A stretch of 64,000 nucleotides of DNA from Paenibacillus rigui (GTDB taxonomy: Bacteria > Bacillota > Bacilli > Paenibacillales > NBRC-103111): contig NZ_NMQW01000001.1 in NCBI RefSeq assembly GCF_002234615.1, forward strand, positions 62,001-126,000, in the 5' to 3' direction. The notes under the pieces were generated by a model, which saw only the letters and a program-made list of their open reading frames with translations, was not told the origin of the DNA and ran no database searches. Positions within the stretch are counted from its first letter, which is position 1; each line of letters starts with the position of its first letter. A program made the translations under genes and the position numbers. This document shows, piece after piece, positions 8,723-17,439 of the stretch.

Positions 8723-10309
8723 CTATTTCACGTTGGAATCCGCACCCAGCTTCACGCCGGTTTTCTTGTTGTACCGTTCTGTCGCTTCCTTGATTATATC
8801 ATTGCCTCCCTTGGCCTTCCACTCCTCCAGCACCTTCGGCCAATCGGAAATCGGCTCTTTGCCGTACACCATTTTGAGCATATGATCGAGGATGACCGGC
8901 GGCATATCCGAGAATTTCAGACCCGCATCCGTATATTTCGCACTGGCTGTCAGCTCAGGTGTGAACGAAATGCCGTCGCGCCCTTCCTTGACGACAATGG
9001 TATCGAACTGTTGGATCAGCTTCTTGCCGTCGTCGGATAAGCTGAGCAGCGTACGGTTCAATGCCGTATCCTTGACCATACGCAGCATGACGGAGCGGAA
9101 CTGCTCCTCATACGTGCCTTCCGGCGTGGTTGGCTGCTTGTAGACGACCTTGCCGTCCTTCATCTCGTACGTATCGCCTTCAATCCCGAAGTTGAACAGC
9201 TTATCTCCCGCATCGGTCACCATAAAGTTATACATTTTGACGATGGCGGCCGCCTTCTCTTTGCTCACCTTGCTGTTAATATAGGACAACCCGCCGGTGG
9301 AGCTGTATTTCATCATCCCGCCCTTGCCGTCATCCCCGACCGGAGAAGGAATAAGAATGACCTCGGAATTCGGATTGGCCGGCTTCGTATTATTAATCCA
9401 GGTTGTCAGCAGGTTCGCATTATGGTTCCACACTCCGGATTTCCCCGCATTAATATTATTCGTCCATTTGTTTCCGTCAACCGAAGCAAAATCTTTGGCC
9501 ATCAAGCCCTCGTCGTACATTGTTTTGTATACCTGCAGCGCCTTCTGCATCGCCTCGACCTTGAAAAACTTCGGGACGATCTGATCTCCCTGCTTCTCGA
9601 ACATCGTGCTGTAAGGCAACACATCATAGGCTCCGAAGATGGAGTCCGAATAGACGAAGTTTTGACGGAAGGCAAACGGCTGCTCCACGCCGTTCTTCTT
9701 CATCGCCCGCAGCACGTTCAGCAAATCATCGACGGTTTTGGGTACGGGCAGCCCGGTTTTGTCGAGCAGATCTTTACGGATAAACGTAGCGCGGCGGGAA
9801 GGTGAGGACAAATACTCCGGAATCGCGTAAATTTTGCCGTTATAGCGAACCTCGTCCCACGCTTCCTTCGGAATCGCTTTCAATAAATCCGGTCCATATT
9901 CCTTCAATAGGTCATCCAGCGGCATAAACAGTCCGCCTTTGATGGCGCCGCCCATATCCGGTCCTTCCGGAAACATACCCTGGATCGTATTGACCACATC
10001 GGGGATGTCGTTGCTGGCGAACATCAGCGCCGTCTTGGGCTTGAAGTCCGCATGCGGCACCAGCTTGATGTCCAGCTCGACGCCTGTCATTTCGCCAAGC
10101 TTTTTGACCCATTTGTCCTTATTGATATCCGGACTTGCCAGAGCATATTTATTGAGCGCGTCACTCATCGATAAGGATACCTTTACCGGAGTCTGTGCCC
10201 CCTGCCCCTGTGCCTTGCCTGACTCCTCAGGCTTGCCCGGGCTGGAGCAGCCTGCAACCGCCATACATGCCAATGATGAGACGATACCTGCCTTTTGCCA
10301 ACGTTTCAT
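8723..10309 (-). CDS. Sugar-binding lipoprotein of ABC transporter, LplA family
   Basis: 528 residues from the ATG at 10309, preferred over an in-frame ATG 27 bases upstream because AAGGGGG sits 8 bases before it. The signal peptide ends in the lipobox VAGC, so it is lipid-anchored outside the membrane. The remainder is an extracellular solute-binding family 1 fold of the long (about 500-550 residue) Paenibacillus type that works with LplB/YtcP permeases. No ATPase gene is present locally; these systems normally use a shared MsmX-type ATPase encoded elsewhere. It probably binds oligosaccharides made by the PL6 lyase (inference). A short GC hairpin with a T-run follows the stop and may be a weak terminator. 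Confidence 0.9.
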   Translation of the reverse strand: MKRWQKAGIVSSLACMAVAGCSSPGKPEESGKAQGQGAQTPVKVSLSMSDALNKYALASPDINKDKWVKKLGEMTGVELDIKLVPHADFKPKTALMFASNDIPDVVNTIQGMFPEGPDMGGAIKGGLFMPLDDLLKEYGPDLLKAIPKEAWDEVRYNGKIYAIPEYLSSPSRRATFIRKDLLDKTGLPVPKTVDDLLNVLRAMKKNGVEQPFAFRQNFVYSDSIFGAYDVLPYSTMFEKQGDQIVPKFFKVEAMQKALQVYKTMYDEGLMAKDFASVDGNKWTNNINAGKSGVWNHNANLLTTWINNTKPANPNSEVILIPSPVGDDGKGGMMKYSSTGGLSYINSKVSKEKAAAIVKMYNFMVTDAGDKLFNFGIEGDTYEMKDGKVVYKQPTTPEGTYEEQFRSVMLRMVKDTALNRTLLSLSDDGKKLIQQFDTIVVKEGRDGISFTPELTASAKYTDAGLKFSDMPPVILDHMLKMVYGKEPISDWPKVLEEWKAKGGNDIIKEATERYNKKTGVKLGADSNVK

Positions 10310-10360
10310 CCTTCGTTCCCCCTTGTACCTAATCATAGTAGGTTTGATAAAAAAGTGAAG

Positions 10361-11227
10361 TCATGATTTGATCGAGCCGATCAGCATGCCTTTAATAAAG
10401 TGCTTCTGCAAAAAAGGGTACACCAGCATGATCGGAATAGTGGCGATAACGATGACCGCCATTTTCAGCCCGTCCGGAGACAAGTTCATGACATCGCCCG
10501 CCGTGCTGGCCAAATCGGACGAATCGGTGATGACAAACTCACGCAGCTTGACCTGTAGCGGAAACAGAGCACGGTTATTAATGAAGTAAAGCGCATTCGA
10601 GTAGTTGTTCCATAGTGTGACGGAATAAATGATAGCCATCGTCGCCATCGCCGGTTTGGACAATGGGAGAATAATGCTCCACAGTGTGCGCAGCTCCCCG
10701 GCTCCGTCCATTCTGGCGGATTCTACCAATTCGTTCGGAATCGACAAGTAGAACGACCGCATCACGAACAGGTTAAATGCGCTAATCGCGCCGGGAATCA
10801 TTAACGCCCACAAGCTGTCCAGCATTCCGAGCGAGCGGATGAGCAAGTAATTCGGGATCAACGGCGCATGGAAAATCATCGTGATGAGCACCAGCACCAG
10901 GACGAATTTGCGTTCTCTGTATTCGTGCCGGGATAGAGGGTACGCCAGGGTCGCCGTCATCAATAGACTGATCAAGGTTCCGAGAACCGTGATCTGTACG
11001 CTGACACCGAAGGCACGCCAAATCGCTGCCTGCTTCAGCACCGCCGCATAATTCGACGTGGTAAACTCGACCGGCCACAGCAGCACCTCCCCGGCATTTA
11101 TGGCCGTCGCGCCGCTAAAGGATTGGGCGATAATATTGATGATCGGCAAAATCATGATCAATGAAATGATGAGCAGCAGCACAGGGTTGAGCACCGCGAT
11201 GCGGTGTGCCGGTTGTATTCTGGTCAA
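10361..11227 (-). CDS. Carbohydrate ABC transporter permease, YtcP type
   Basis: 288 residues with six predicted membrane helices and the permease EAA-type loop (ESARMDGAGELRTLWSIILP) that contacts the ATPase. The start is TTG at 11227 with AAGGAGG eight bases upstream. It lies 18 bases after the stop of the LplB-type permease, so the two form one transcript. Family knowledge: YtcP pairs with LplB as the membrane heterodimer of CUT1 oligosaccharide importers. Confidence 0.9.
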   Translation of the reverse strand: MTRIQPAHRIAVLNPVLLLIISLIMILPIINIIAQSFSGATAINAGEVLLWPVEFTTSNYAAVLKQAAIWRAFGVSVQITVLGTLISLLMTATLAYPLSRHEYRERKFVLVLVLITMIFHAPLIPNYLLIRSLGMLDSLWALMIPGAISAFNLFVMRSFYLSIPNELVESARMDGAGELRTLWSIILPLSKPAMATMAIIYSVTLWNNYSNALYFINNRALFPLQVKLREFVITDSSDLASTAGDVMNLSPDGLKMAVIVIATIPIMLVYPFLQKHFIKGMLIGSIKS

Positions 11228-11245
11228 AGCGCCTACCTCCTTACC

Positions 11246-12205
11246 TTAATATAAGCCTTCTCCGGTCGCCTTCTTGCTGAACAGGTTCGCTGTCACAATC
11301 AGAAGGAAGCCGATGACGGATTTGAACAGTCCGATAGCGGTCGTATAGCTGTATTCCCGCTGGATCAGCCCGACTCTGTAAATGTACGTATCCAATATAT
11401 CGCCTCTGGCCGTGTTCAACGGATTGAGGAAAACGAAGATGTTCTCAAAGCCCAGATCGAGAAAATTACCGATTTGGAGCAAAAACAGAACCGTAATCGT
11501 CGGCAGGATCGACGGAAGCGTGATCGAAAAGGCTTGTCTCCAGCGGTTGGCGCCATCCATTTGGGCAGCCTCATACAGGTCCGGATTGATCGAGCTCATC
11601 GCGGCCAAATAAATGATGGTGCTCCAACCTGCATTCCTCCATATGCCCGAGCCTACGATAATGGATCTGACGTATGAATCCTCCCCCATGAAATAAATCG
11701 GCTCATGGCCCGTCTGGCGGATTAAGTAATTAACGACCCCGTTGGTCGGGGACAAAATTTCGATCACGATGCCGCCTACCACGACCCAGGATAAAAAATG
11801 CGGCAAATAGACGGCCGTCTGGACAAAACGCTTATACATCTGATTGCGCAGCTCATTCATCATGAGCGCCAAAATGATCGGAATCGGAAAGGCAAAAACC
11901 AGACTGTAGAAGCCGATGGCGAGCGTGTTGTTCAAGATCCTCAGGAAGTCCGCATACTCGAACATCCGTTGAAAATTATCCAACCCCACCCATTCGCTCT
12001 TCCAAATACCGGCGAAAATATTATAGTTCTGAAACGCCATCACCGATCCCAGTAAAGGGGTATACTTGAAAAGCAAAAAGTATAAGATCCCCGGCAACGA
12101 CAGCAAATACATCACTTTATATTTGCCGTAGTAGGACAACCACCCGCGTTTTTGTTCCGCCTGCCGCCGTTCCCCTGCTCTCGGCTTTACCGCGCTGTAG
12201 CTCAT
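11246..12205 (-). CDS. Carbohydrate ABC transporter permease, LplB type
   Basis: 319 residues with six predicted membrane helices after a basic cytoplasmic N-terminus (about 1-35). The permease loop appears as EAAQMDGANRWRQAFSITLP. The ATG at 12205 has GGGTGA upstream. It is the first gene of the minus-strand unit LplB, YtcP, binding protein, response regulator, kinase, lyase, so the operon promoter should lie in 12206-12320. The usual role is import of oligosaccharides across the membrane together with YtcP and an external MsmX-like ATPase. Confidence 0.9.
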   Translation of the reverse strand: MSYSAVKPRAGERRQAEQKRGWLSYYGKYKVMYLLSLPGILYFLLFKYTPLLGSVMAFQNYNIFAGIWKSEWVGLDNFQRMFEYADFLRILNNTLAIGFYSLVFAFPIPIILALMMNELRNQMYKRFVQTAVYLPHFLSWVVVGGIVIEILSPTNGVVNYLIRQTGHEPIYFMGEDSYVRSIIVGSGIWRNAGWSTIIYLAAMSSINPDLYEAAQMDGANRWRQAFSITLPSILPTITVLFLLQIGNFLDLGFENIFVFLNPLNTARGDILDTYIYRVGLIQREYSYTTAIGLFKSVIGFLLIVTANLFSKKATGEGLY

Positions 12206-12575
12206 GTCATCACCCTATCCAAGTTGTTATACCTGAAGTGTACAACGGAAGCTTGAATATAGGGATGCGGTGAATTAATGTGAGTTATCTTTTTTTAATA
12301 TGCGGCTTCCGTAACACACAAAAGAAGCCGGTCCCTGCGGCAGGAACCGCCCAAGCTTCCATTATTTTACCGTCCCCCCGGCCCCATACGAATAGCCTGC
12401 ATCAGGCTCAGCAAGGGATCCCCGGCCAATTTCCGGGCATTGTCTTTTTTTGCAATCCCCCGAAGCCTGCCTTGAAGCCTCCGGAAACGGCACTTCTGTA
12501 CCTCGGTTTATCGGGCTGCCCGAACATGATATAGTGGTACTATACATTCCATGAGTATCGGAGCGGAGCCTTTCA
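12206..12575. other. Structured intergenic region, 370 bp, possible small RNA
   Basis: Lies between the divergent LplB operon and rlmD. It is unusually GC-rich and structured for an intergenic region. One hairpin (12324-12359) has an 8-bp core GGTTCCTG/CAGGGACC and outer GAAGC/GCTTC pairing. On the minus strand it is followed by CTTCTTTTG, like an intrinsic terminator. A second hairpin (12421-12437, CCCGG/CCGGG) is followed on the plus strand by a seven-T run. I could not match the region to 6S, SRP, tmRNA or a known riboswitch. The rlmD promoter probably lies near 12525-12550 (TATA-rich). Confidence 0.35.
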
Positions 12576-14129
12576 ATGAATAAGAAAAACGATCATCATC
12601 ACAAACCTAACCCATTCAATCCAACGAAGCGTCCGGCAGGTGGGGTTGAAAAAGCCGGTGCAGCCCCTTATCAGGCAGCTGACCGTCAGCGAAAATCAAA
12701 GAGACTGGGTGGCAAGCCTTTTCCTTCTAATCAGAAAAACGGGAGCAAGCCTTACGGTGGAACCGGTGAGGATGTGAAGCCGGGGGACCGTATTATCGTC
12801 ACCATAAAACGGATCGGGATCAACGGCGAGGGTGTCGGTTATTACAAAAGAAAAGCCGTCTTCATCGACGGCGCGCTTCCGAATGAGGTCGTCAAGGCAG
12901 ACGTGCTCAAAGCGGAATCGAATTATATTACGGCCCGGCTTGTGGATATCGAGAAGCGGTCGCCGGACCGCCAGCAGCCGCCTTGTCCGGTATACGACGC
13001 CTGTGGAGGCTGCCAGCTTCAGCATATGACCTATCCCGCTCAGCTGCGGGCGAAGGAAGAGCTTGTACGGGAAGCCTTCTCCCGCTACACGCCGGCATTA
13101 AAGGAGCTGCCGATGCGCCCGATTCTCGGGATGGACAACCCGTGGGGCTACCGGAACAAAGCGCAGCTGCAGGCCGGCTGGCAGGACGAGCAGCTGATTA
13201 CCGGCCTCTACTCCCCCGGCTCCCACCGGGTCGTGGACATCTCCGGCTGCGCCGTACAGGATCCGGCTATTAATGAAGTAACGGATACGGTCAAAGCGAT
13301 TCTGACCCGCCTGAACATCGCACCGTATCAAGAGCGTACCCGTCAGGGCACGCTCCGGACGCTCGTCACCCGTGTCGGCCGCCAATCCGGCACAGTACAG
13401 CTCACGCTGATTACGGCGACCGAGCAGCTGCCCTCCCGGGAGGCGCTGATCGCAGCGATCCGCAAGGAGCTGCCGATGGTGACAACCATCGCCCAGAACA
13501 TCAACGCCACCTCCACGCCGCTGATCTTCGGCGAGGAAACGCGTGTGCTGTGGGGCAGCGAGCATCTGGACGAGCAGCTCGGAGACCTGAGCTTCTCCCT
13601 GTCGCCGCGGGCATTCTTCCAGCTGAACCCGGAGCAGACCGTGAAGCTGTACAATGCCGCCAAGGAGGCCGCAGGCTTGACCGGCGAGGAGCTTGTCGTC
13701 GATGCCTACTGCGGCACCGGCACGATCGGACTCTGGCTTGCGCCGTATGCCAAGCAGGTGCGCGGCATCGAGCTTATTCCCGAGGCGGTCGAAGACGCCC
13801 GGCGCAATGCGCGTTTGAGCCATGCGGCGAACGCGGAGTTCTATGTCGGGCACGCGGAGACGCTGCTGCCCGAGTGGGTGAAGCGCGGCATCCGCCCCGA
13901 CGTCGTCGTCGTGGATCCGCCGCGCACCGGCTGCGACCGCCGGCTGCTCTCGGCGATCGCGGCCGCAAGGCCTGCACGACTCGTGTACGTGTCGTGCAAT
14001 CCGAGCACCCTGGCCAAGGATTGCCAGGTGCTGCTCGAAAGCGGCTACCGGCTGGCATGGGCCCAGCCGGTGGACATGTTTCCGCAGACGTCGCATGTGG
14101 AGTGCTTAATTTTGATGGTTCTGAATTAA
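12576..14129 (+). CDS. rlmD: 23S rRNA (uracil-5-)-methyltransferase RlmD/RlmCD (TrmA/RumA family)
   Basis: 517 residues. A basic, low-complexity N-terminal tail (1-66, with HHH and many K/N/P) precedes a TRAM RNA-binding domain (about 67-125). The iron-sulfur cluster cysteines appear as C137, C143, C146 and probably C225. The SAM-binding motif is DAYCGTGTIG, followed by VVDPPRTGCD and catalytic Cys474 in YVSCNPS. The family makes 5-methyluridine in 23S rRNA (Bacillus RlmCD modifies two sites). The ATG at 12576 follows GGAGCGGAG. GC content climbs steeply in the second half (about 13.5-14.0 kb) without breaking the frame. Single gene with a possible terminator downstream. Confidence 0.92.
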   Translation: MNKKNDHHHKPNPFNPTKRPAGGVEKAGAAPYQAADRQRKSKRLGGKPFPSNQKNGSKPYGGTGEDVKPGDRIIVTIKRIGINGEGVGYYKRKAVFIDGALPNEVVKADVLKAESNYITARLVDIEKRSPDRQQPPCPVYDACGGCQLQHMTYPAQLRAKEELVREAFSRYTPALKELPMRPILGMDNPWGYRNKAQLQAGWQDEQLITGLYSPGSHRVVDISGCAVQDPAINEVTDTVKAILTRLNIAPYQERTRQGTLRTLVTRVGRQSGTVQLTLITATEQLPSREALIAAIRKELPMVTTIAQNINATSTPLIFGEETRVLWGSEHLDEQLGDLSFSLSPRAFFQLNPEQTVKLYNAAKEAAGLTGEELVVDAYCGTGTIGLWLAPYAKQVRGIELIPEAVEDARRNARLSHAANAEFYVGHAETLLPEWVKRGIRPDVVVVDPPRTGCDRRLLSAIAAARPARLVYVSCNPSTLAKDCQVLLESGYRLAWAQPVDMFPQTSHVECLILMVLN

Positions 14130-14175
14130 TTGTAAATAGCAATCAAAGTTTACCTAAAGCCTAAAGCGTCTGCCT

Positions 14176-14231
14176 AAGAGCCGAGCGAAATTCAGGGATC
14201 CACTCCTGTTTTTCCTCTGCTCTTTTTTTAT
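14176..14231 (+). terminator. Probable terminator after rlmD
   Basis: AGAGC (14177-14181) pairs with GCTCT (14219-14223), with an inner CAGG/CCTG stem, followed by a T7 run. The long internal loop makes it less certain. Confidence 0.45.
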
Positions 14232-14381
14232 TATGCAAACTTTAATTAACCAGGAAATTGGGAGAAATGGGGGGAAGGACCGAGAAGCCTTGTGGCTGTA
14301 AGGATTAGTGAAACGGTGCATGTGGGAGGATTTCAGGTATACGTATTGCTCGAATGCATTGGTTTTTATGATTGTGTACCC

Positions 14382-15311
14382 TTAAATTCTGTTATTAAGC
14401 TCTTTGTGAAGAAGATCGCTGTGCTTAGATTGCATTTCTTTTATGATTTCTAAAAACGTATTGACATCCTCAGATGGATGTAAGGCATATAGCAAACCAT
14501 AGGGGATTGTAAAGTCCAAATCGCTTGGGATGGTCACTAAGGACGGATGAATATCTGCCCATGCATCCAATGTTAGCATGACAGCACCACTTTCCTCACA
14601 ACGATTAAATACATCAATATCATAAAGGCGCGGAACATCTTTAATTCGGATTTTAGGATGGTTCCTTTTTAAAAAAACGCGAATTTCCTCAATGACTGCA
14701 CTTTTTCCACCGTTCACCACAGCCAGCATCTCTCCATACAAATCTTTGACAGACAATGTTTTTTTAGAAGCGAGCCGATGGTTACGAGATACAGCAAAGC
14801 AAAAGCGGTAACTTCCCAACTCAAGCATATGGAAATGTTCCTTCCAGTTTTCTGTAAGGGTTGGCCCTACGATGAAATCAAAGTGTTTGCCGATGGTGCG
14901 ATAAGTGGTTGGGAGTGTATAAGCATCATCCTCAAAATGGACAATTTTGATTTTGAACTGCGGATATTGATCGCTGATTTCATTCCACAAATCTAGCAAA
15001 ACCTTGCAGGGATTAAGCATAGAGGTTCCCACGCGAATAATATGCTGACTTGCCTGTGCGGATTGACGCATGCGCAGCACAGCTTCTTGAAAATACTGCA
15101 AAATAAATGCCGCATCCTTGCTAAAGGATTTTCCTGCGTCGGTGAGCCCAACACCATGGTTAGTACGAATTAAAAGAGGCACTCCTACTTGCTTTTCCAA
15201 TAAATTCATTTGCTTCATCACAGCGGTTGGAGAAACAAAAAGTTTTTCAGCTGCCTTGGAAAAGCTACCGGACTCTGCTACCTGAATAAACGTATTTAAT
15301 TGTTCATTCAT
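14382..15311 (-). CDS. LysR-family transcriptional regulator
   Basis: 309 residues. The N-terminal winged helix-turn-helix shows the LysR pattern (FIQVAESGSFSKAAEKL, then SPTAVMKQMNLLEKQ). It is followed by a periplasmic-binding-like effector domain (about 90-300). The ATG at 15311 has GGGAGG eight bases upstream. It is divergent from the SDR gene with 229 bp between the two starts, the usual layout for a LysR protein that controls its neighbour and itself. Base composition is clearly more AT-rich than rlmD, as in the next two genes. The inducer is unknown. Confidence 0.9.
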   Translation of the reverse strand: MNEQLNTFIQVAESGSFSKAAEKLFVSPTAVMKQMNLLEKQVGVPLLIRTNHGVGLTDAGKSFSKDAAFILQYFQEAVLRMRQSAQASQHIIRVGTSMLNPCKVLLDLWNEISDQYPQFKIKIVHFEDDAYTLPTTYRTIGKHFDFIVGPTLTENWKEHFHMLELGSYRFCFAVSRNHRLASKKTLSVKDLYGEMLAVVNGGKSAVIEEIRVFLKRNHPKIRIKDVPRLYDIDVFNRCEESGAVMLTLDAWADIHPSLVTIPSDLDFTIPYGLLYALHPSEDVNTFLEIIKEMQSKHSDLLHKELNNRI

Positions 15312-15540
15312 TTATAGAACCTCCCTTTTGCATAAACTATTAGTTAATACCATGCTAACCTTTTTGAACTTCCGTATCAAGTGCTCCAACTGTAAGATTA
15401 AGGAGGAAAGCAAGCAGAGCACCTTGAAGCGCCGATCTGTTTTGCTCATTTCAATAACCAGTTATTTTTTCAGGAGCGTGCTTGATCGCCTCCTCCCAGT
15501 AACGGTTTGGCCAATCTTCTCAAAGAAAGGAACATTTATT

Positions 15541-16248
15541 ATGGAAATTCAGAACAAGGTCGTTCTTATTACTGGAGCATCCTCGGGTATCGGCTTAGCT
15601 ACAGTACGCCGCTTTGCCGCTGCTGGTGCTAAATTAGCACTGGTAGCCCGCTCTGCCGATGTGCTCCATCATCTTGCCGAGGAATTACAGAGCCAGGGAA
15701 GCGACGCTATCGCCCTGCCTGCTGACGTGAGCGATTCGAAACAAATTCAACAAGTCATTGAGGAAACGATGCGCCACTTTGGTCGCCTGGATGTGGTCAT
15801 CAATAACGCAGGACAAACTGCAGTTGGAACGGTCGCTGACCTCAATCCTGATGACTTCCGAAAAATTCTTGAACTCAATGTGTTTGGACCACTAGCAGCT
15901 ATGCAAGCTGCGATCCCTATCATGCGAGAGCAAGGGGGAGGACTGATCATCAATATAAGTTCAGTGGTCTCCAAGATGCATATTGCTGGAATAGCAGCTT
16001 ATGCAGCTACCAAAGCCGCTTTGAACATGCTTTCCGATACGGCACGAGGTGAATTAGCCTCAGAGAATATTCGTGTTATTACCGTCAATCCGCGTTCAAC
16101 CGCAACGGATTTTGGCAAAAACGCTCTCGGTGTTCGTCAGCAGCGACAAGGTTTTACTGCTCCCACTCCTGCTGATACTCCTGAATTCGTCGCAGAGAAA
16201 ATCTTGGCTGCCGCTTTACATGAGCCAGATGAGCAATATATGGATTAA
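15541..16248 (+). CDS. Short-chain dehydrogenase/reductase (SDR)
   Basis: 235 residues from the ATG at 15541. The open frame runs upstream to 15328, but the SDR fold starts here and AAAGGA precedes this ATG. The cofactor motif TGASSGIG is at 11-18 and NNAG at 88-91. The catalytic Ser is at about 140-141, and Tyr154/Lys158 form the YAATK motif. Classical SDRs of this length are NAD(P)-dependent oxidoreductases; arginine in VARSAD after strand 2 would favour NADP. Probably controlled by the divergent LysR gene. A strong terminator follows about 130 bases downstream. Confidence 0.88.
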   Translation: MEIQNKVVLITGASSGIGLATVRRFAAAGAKLALVARSADVLHHLAEELQSQGSDAIALPADVSDSKQIQQVIEETMRHFGRLDVVINNAGQTAVGTVADLNPDDFRKILELNVFGPLAAMQAAIPIMREQGGGLIINISSVVSKMHIAGIAAYAATKAALNMLSDTARGELASENIRVITVNPRSTATDFGKNALGVRQQRQGFTAPTPADTPEFVAEKILAAALHEPDEQYMD

Positions 16249-16377
16249 TGAGCTTTTGCTATTCTTGCACATGGGGGCAAGGAGCATTTTTACCTGCCGG
16301 ACGCGTTCATGTGGAGTCCGTCGTGCTGTTGGTGCGGCAGGACAATTAAATCGGAGATGTATTGGCGTAAACAGCAA

Positions 16378-16402
16378 AGAGGGGCGGCGAGCCCCTCTTT
16401 TT
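16378..16402 (+). terminator. Intrinsic terminator after the SDR gene
   Basis: Perfect stem AGAGGGGC/GCCCCTCT with GGCGA loop (16378-16398), followed by TTTTT. Confidence 0.9.
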
Positions 16403-16432
16403 GTCAGAATGAATACGGCTAATTGATGCTTT

Positions 16433-17164
16433 TTAATCCGTCAACTTATTCAGTTTTGTAAAGTAATTCAGTCCGTCATCGTCAATATTACTTCTCCCAT
16501 AAGCATCTAAAAAAATATCCCTGTATGTATCCGTCTTCAAGTTATAATTTAGGGTCCATATTCCCCAATAGATATCGTAATGTCTGTCACCTACTCCACC
16601 ATATCCTAAATCAATAAAACCTTTGAATGAAAAGTGATCCATTATGATATTAGGCAGGCAGTAATCACCATGTATTACCACATTGTCGATAGCCGAATAG
16701 CTGAACTCATTCAACATATTAAGGTCTATCCCGTTAATCTGAGCATCATTTAACAATTCATGAGTTCTATTACCATACGGACAGCCCTCGATAGGTAGTG
16801 AGTGCAGCATTTTTAGATATTCGCCGAACACACACGCCAATTTTCTTGGATTCTCAAGGTGTAATTCCGCCGTTCCGTCTTCTCCACTTACCGCTTCAGT
16901 AAATAAATAATCATAATCTAAATCTGATTCGTAGGCAATGGCATTCGGTGCGACGTTATGTTGATGTAAAAATTTTGTCATATGGTATTCACGTTCAAGC
17001 GTACCTCTTTTGCTTATCTTTAGAAAAGCACGCTCTGAGCCCGAAACAAAAAGTGTCTTTGCATGTTCGGAACAACTGCTATCATAAATTGTTGCCCCAT
17101 TTATAAACTGCCTAATGGTTAGAGGTATGGTCTCTATATCAAAGGAAACCTCTGTTCGTTTCAT
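16433..17164 (-). CDS. Aminoglycoside phosphotransferase (APH)-family kinase
   Basis: 243 residues. The kinase catalytic loop HGDYCLPN gives Asp167 as catalytic base and Asn172 as metal ligand. FIDLGYGG supplies the second metal-binding Asp185, followed by DRHYDIYW. Lys49 in AFLKIS is the likely ATP-binding lysine. The layout follows APH(3') enzymes, which phosphorylate kanamycin/neomycin-type drugs, but it is shorter than typical (about 260-270) and sequence alone cannot prove resistance. It may act on another small molecule. The start has GAGGGGG upstream. The gene is AT-rich compared with its surroundings, suggesting acquisition. Confidence 0.8.
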   Translation of the reverse strand: MKRTEVSFDIETIPLTIRQFINGATIYDSSCSEHAKTLFVSGSERAFLKISKRGTLEREYHMTKFLHQHNVAPNAIAYESDLDYDYLFTEAVSGEDGTAELHLENPRKLACVFGEYLKMLHSLPIEGCPYGNRTHELLNDAQINGIDLNMLNEFSYSAIDNVVIHGDYCLPNIIMDHFSFKGFIDLGYGGVGDRHYDIYWGIWTLNYNLKTDTYRDIFLDAYGRSNIDDDGLNYFTKLNKLTD

Positions 17165-17439
17165 GTCATTCCCCCTCCTCGCACAATGATTCCCTTGGTA
17201 AATGTTAACATAAATTTTAGATTATTTTGTGTAAGGTTTGATTTCATTTAATTTATCTTGATGAACTTAACGGCCTCTAGACATCGATGATTAACAGTAT
17301 CAAAAATGTTCCTATGATACAAAGTTGATCTGATCATACAAAAAAGTGCGTACTGTTCGATAAGAAGTATAGCTGGTATTCTAACAAACAAGCGACCCGA
17401 AGCTGTCGTTTACATTTTAAGGATAAGGGGTGCAAAAGA

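Noticed and set aside
12360-12540. Possible TPP, T-box or SRP RNA in the structured gap
   Set aside because: Key conserved cores of these classes are absent; only loose similarity such as CTGA near CCTGATG.
13098-14096. 332-codon open frame on the minus strand inside rlmD
   Set aside because: Antisense frame created by the GC-rich codon pattern of rlmD; no ribosome binding site or recognisable domain.
15328-15540. N-terminal extension of the SDR frame
   Set aside because: The dehydrogenase fold and ribosome binding site begin at 15541; the extension overlaps the divergent promoter.
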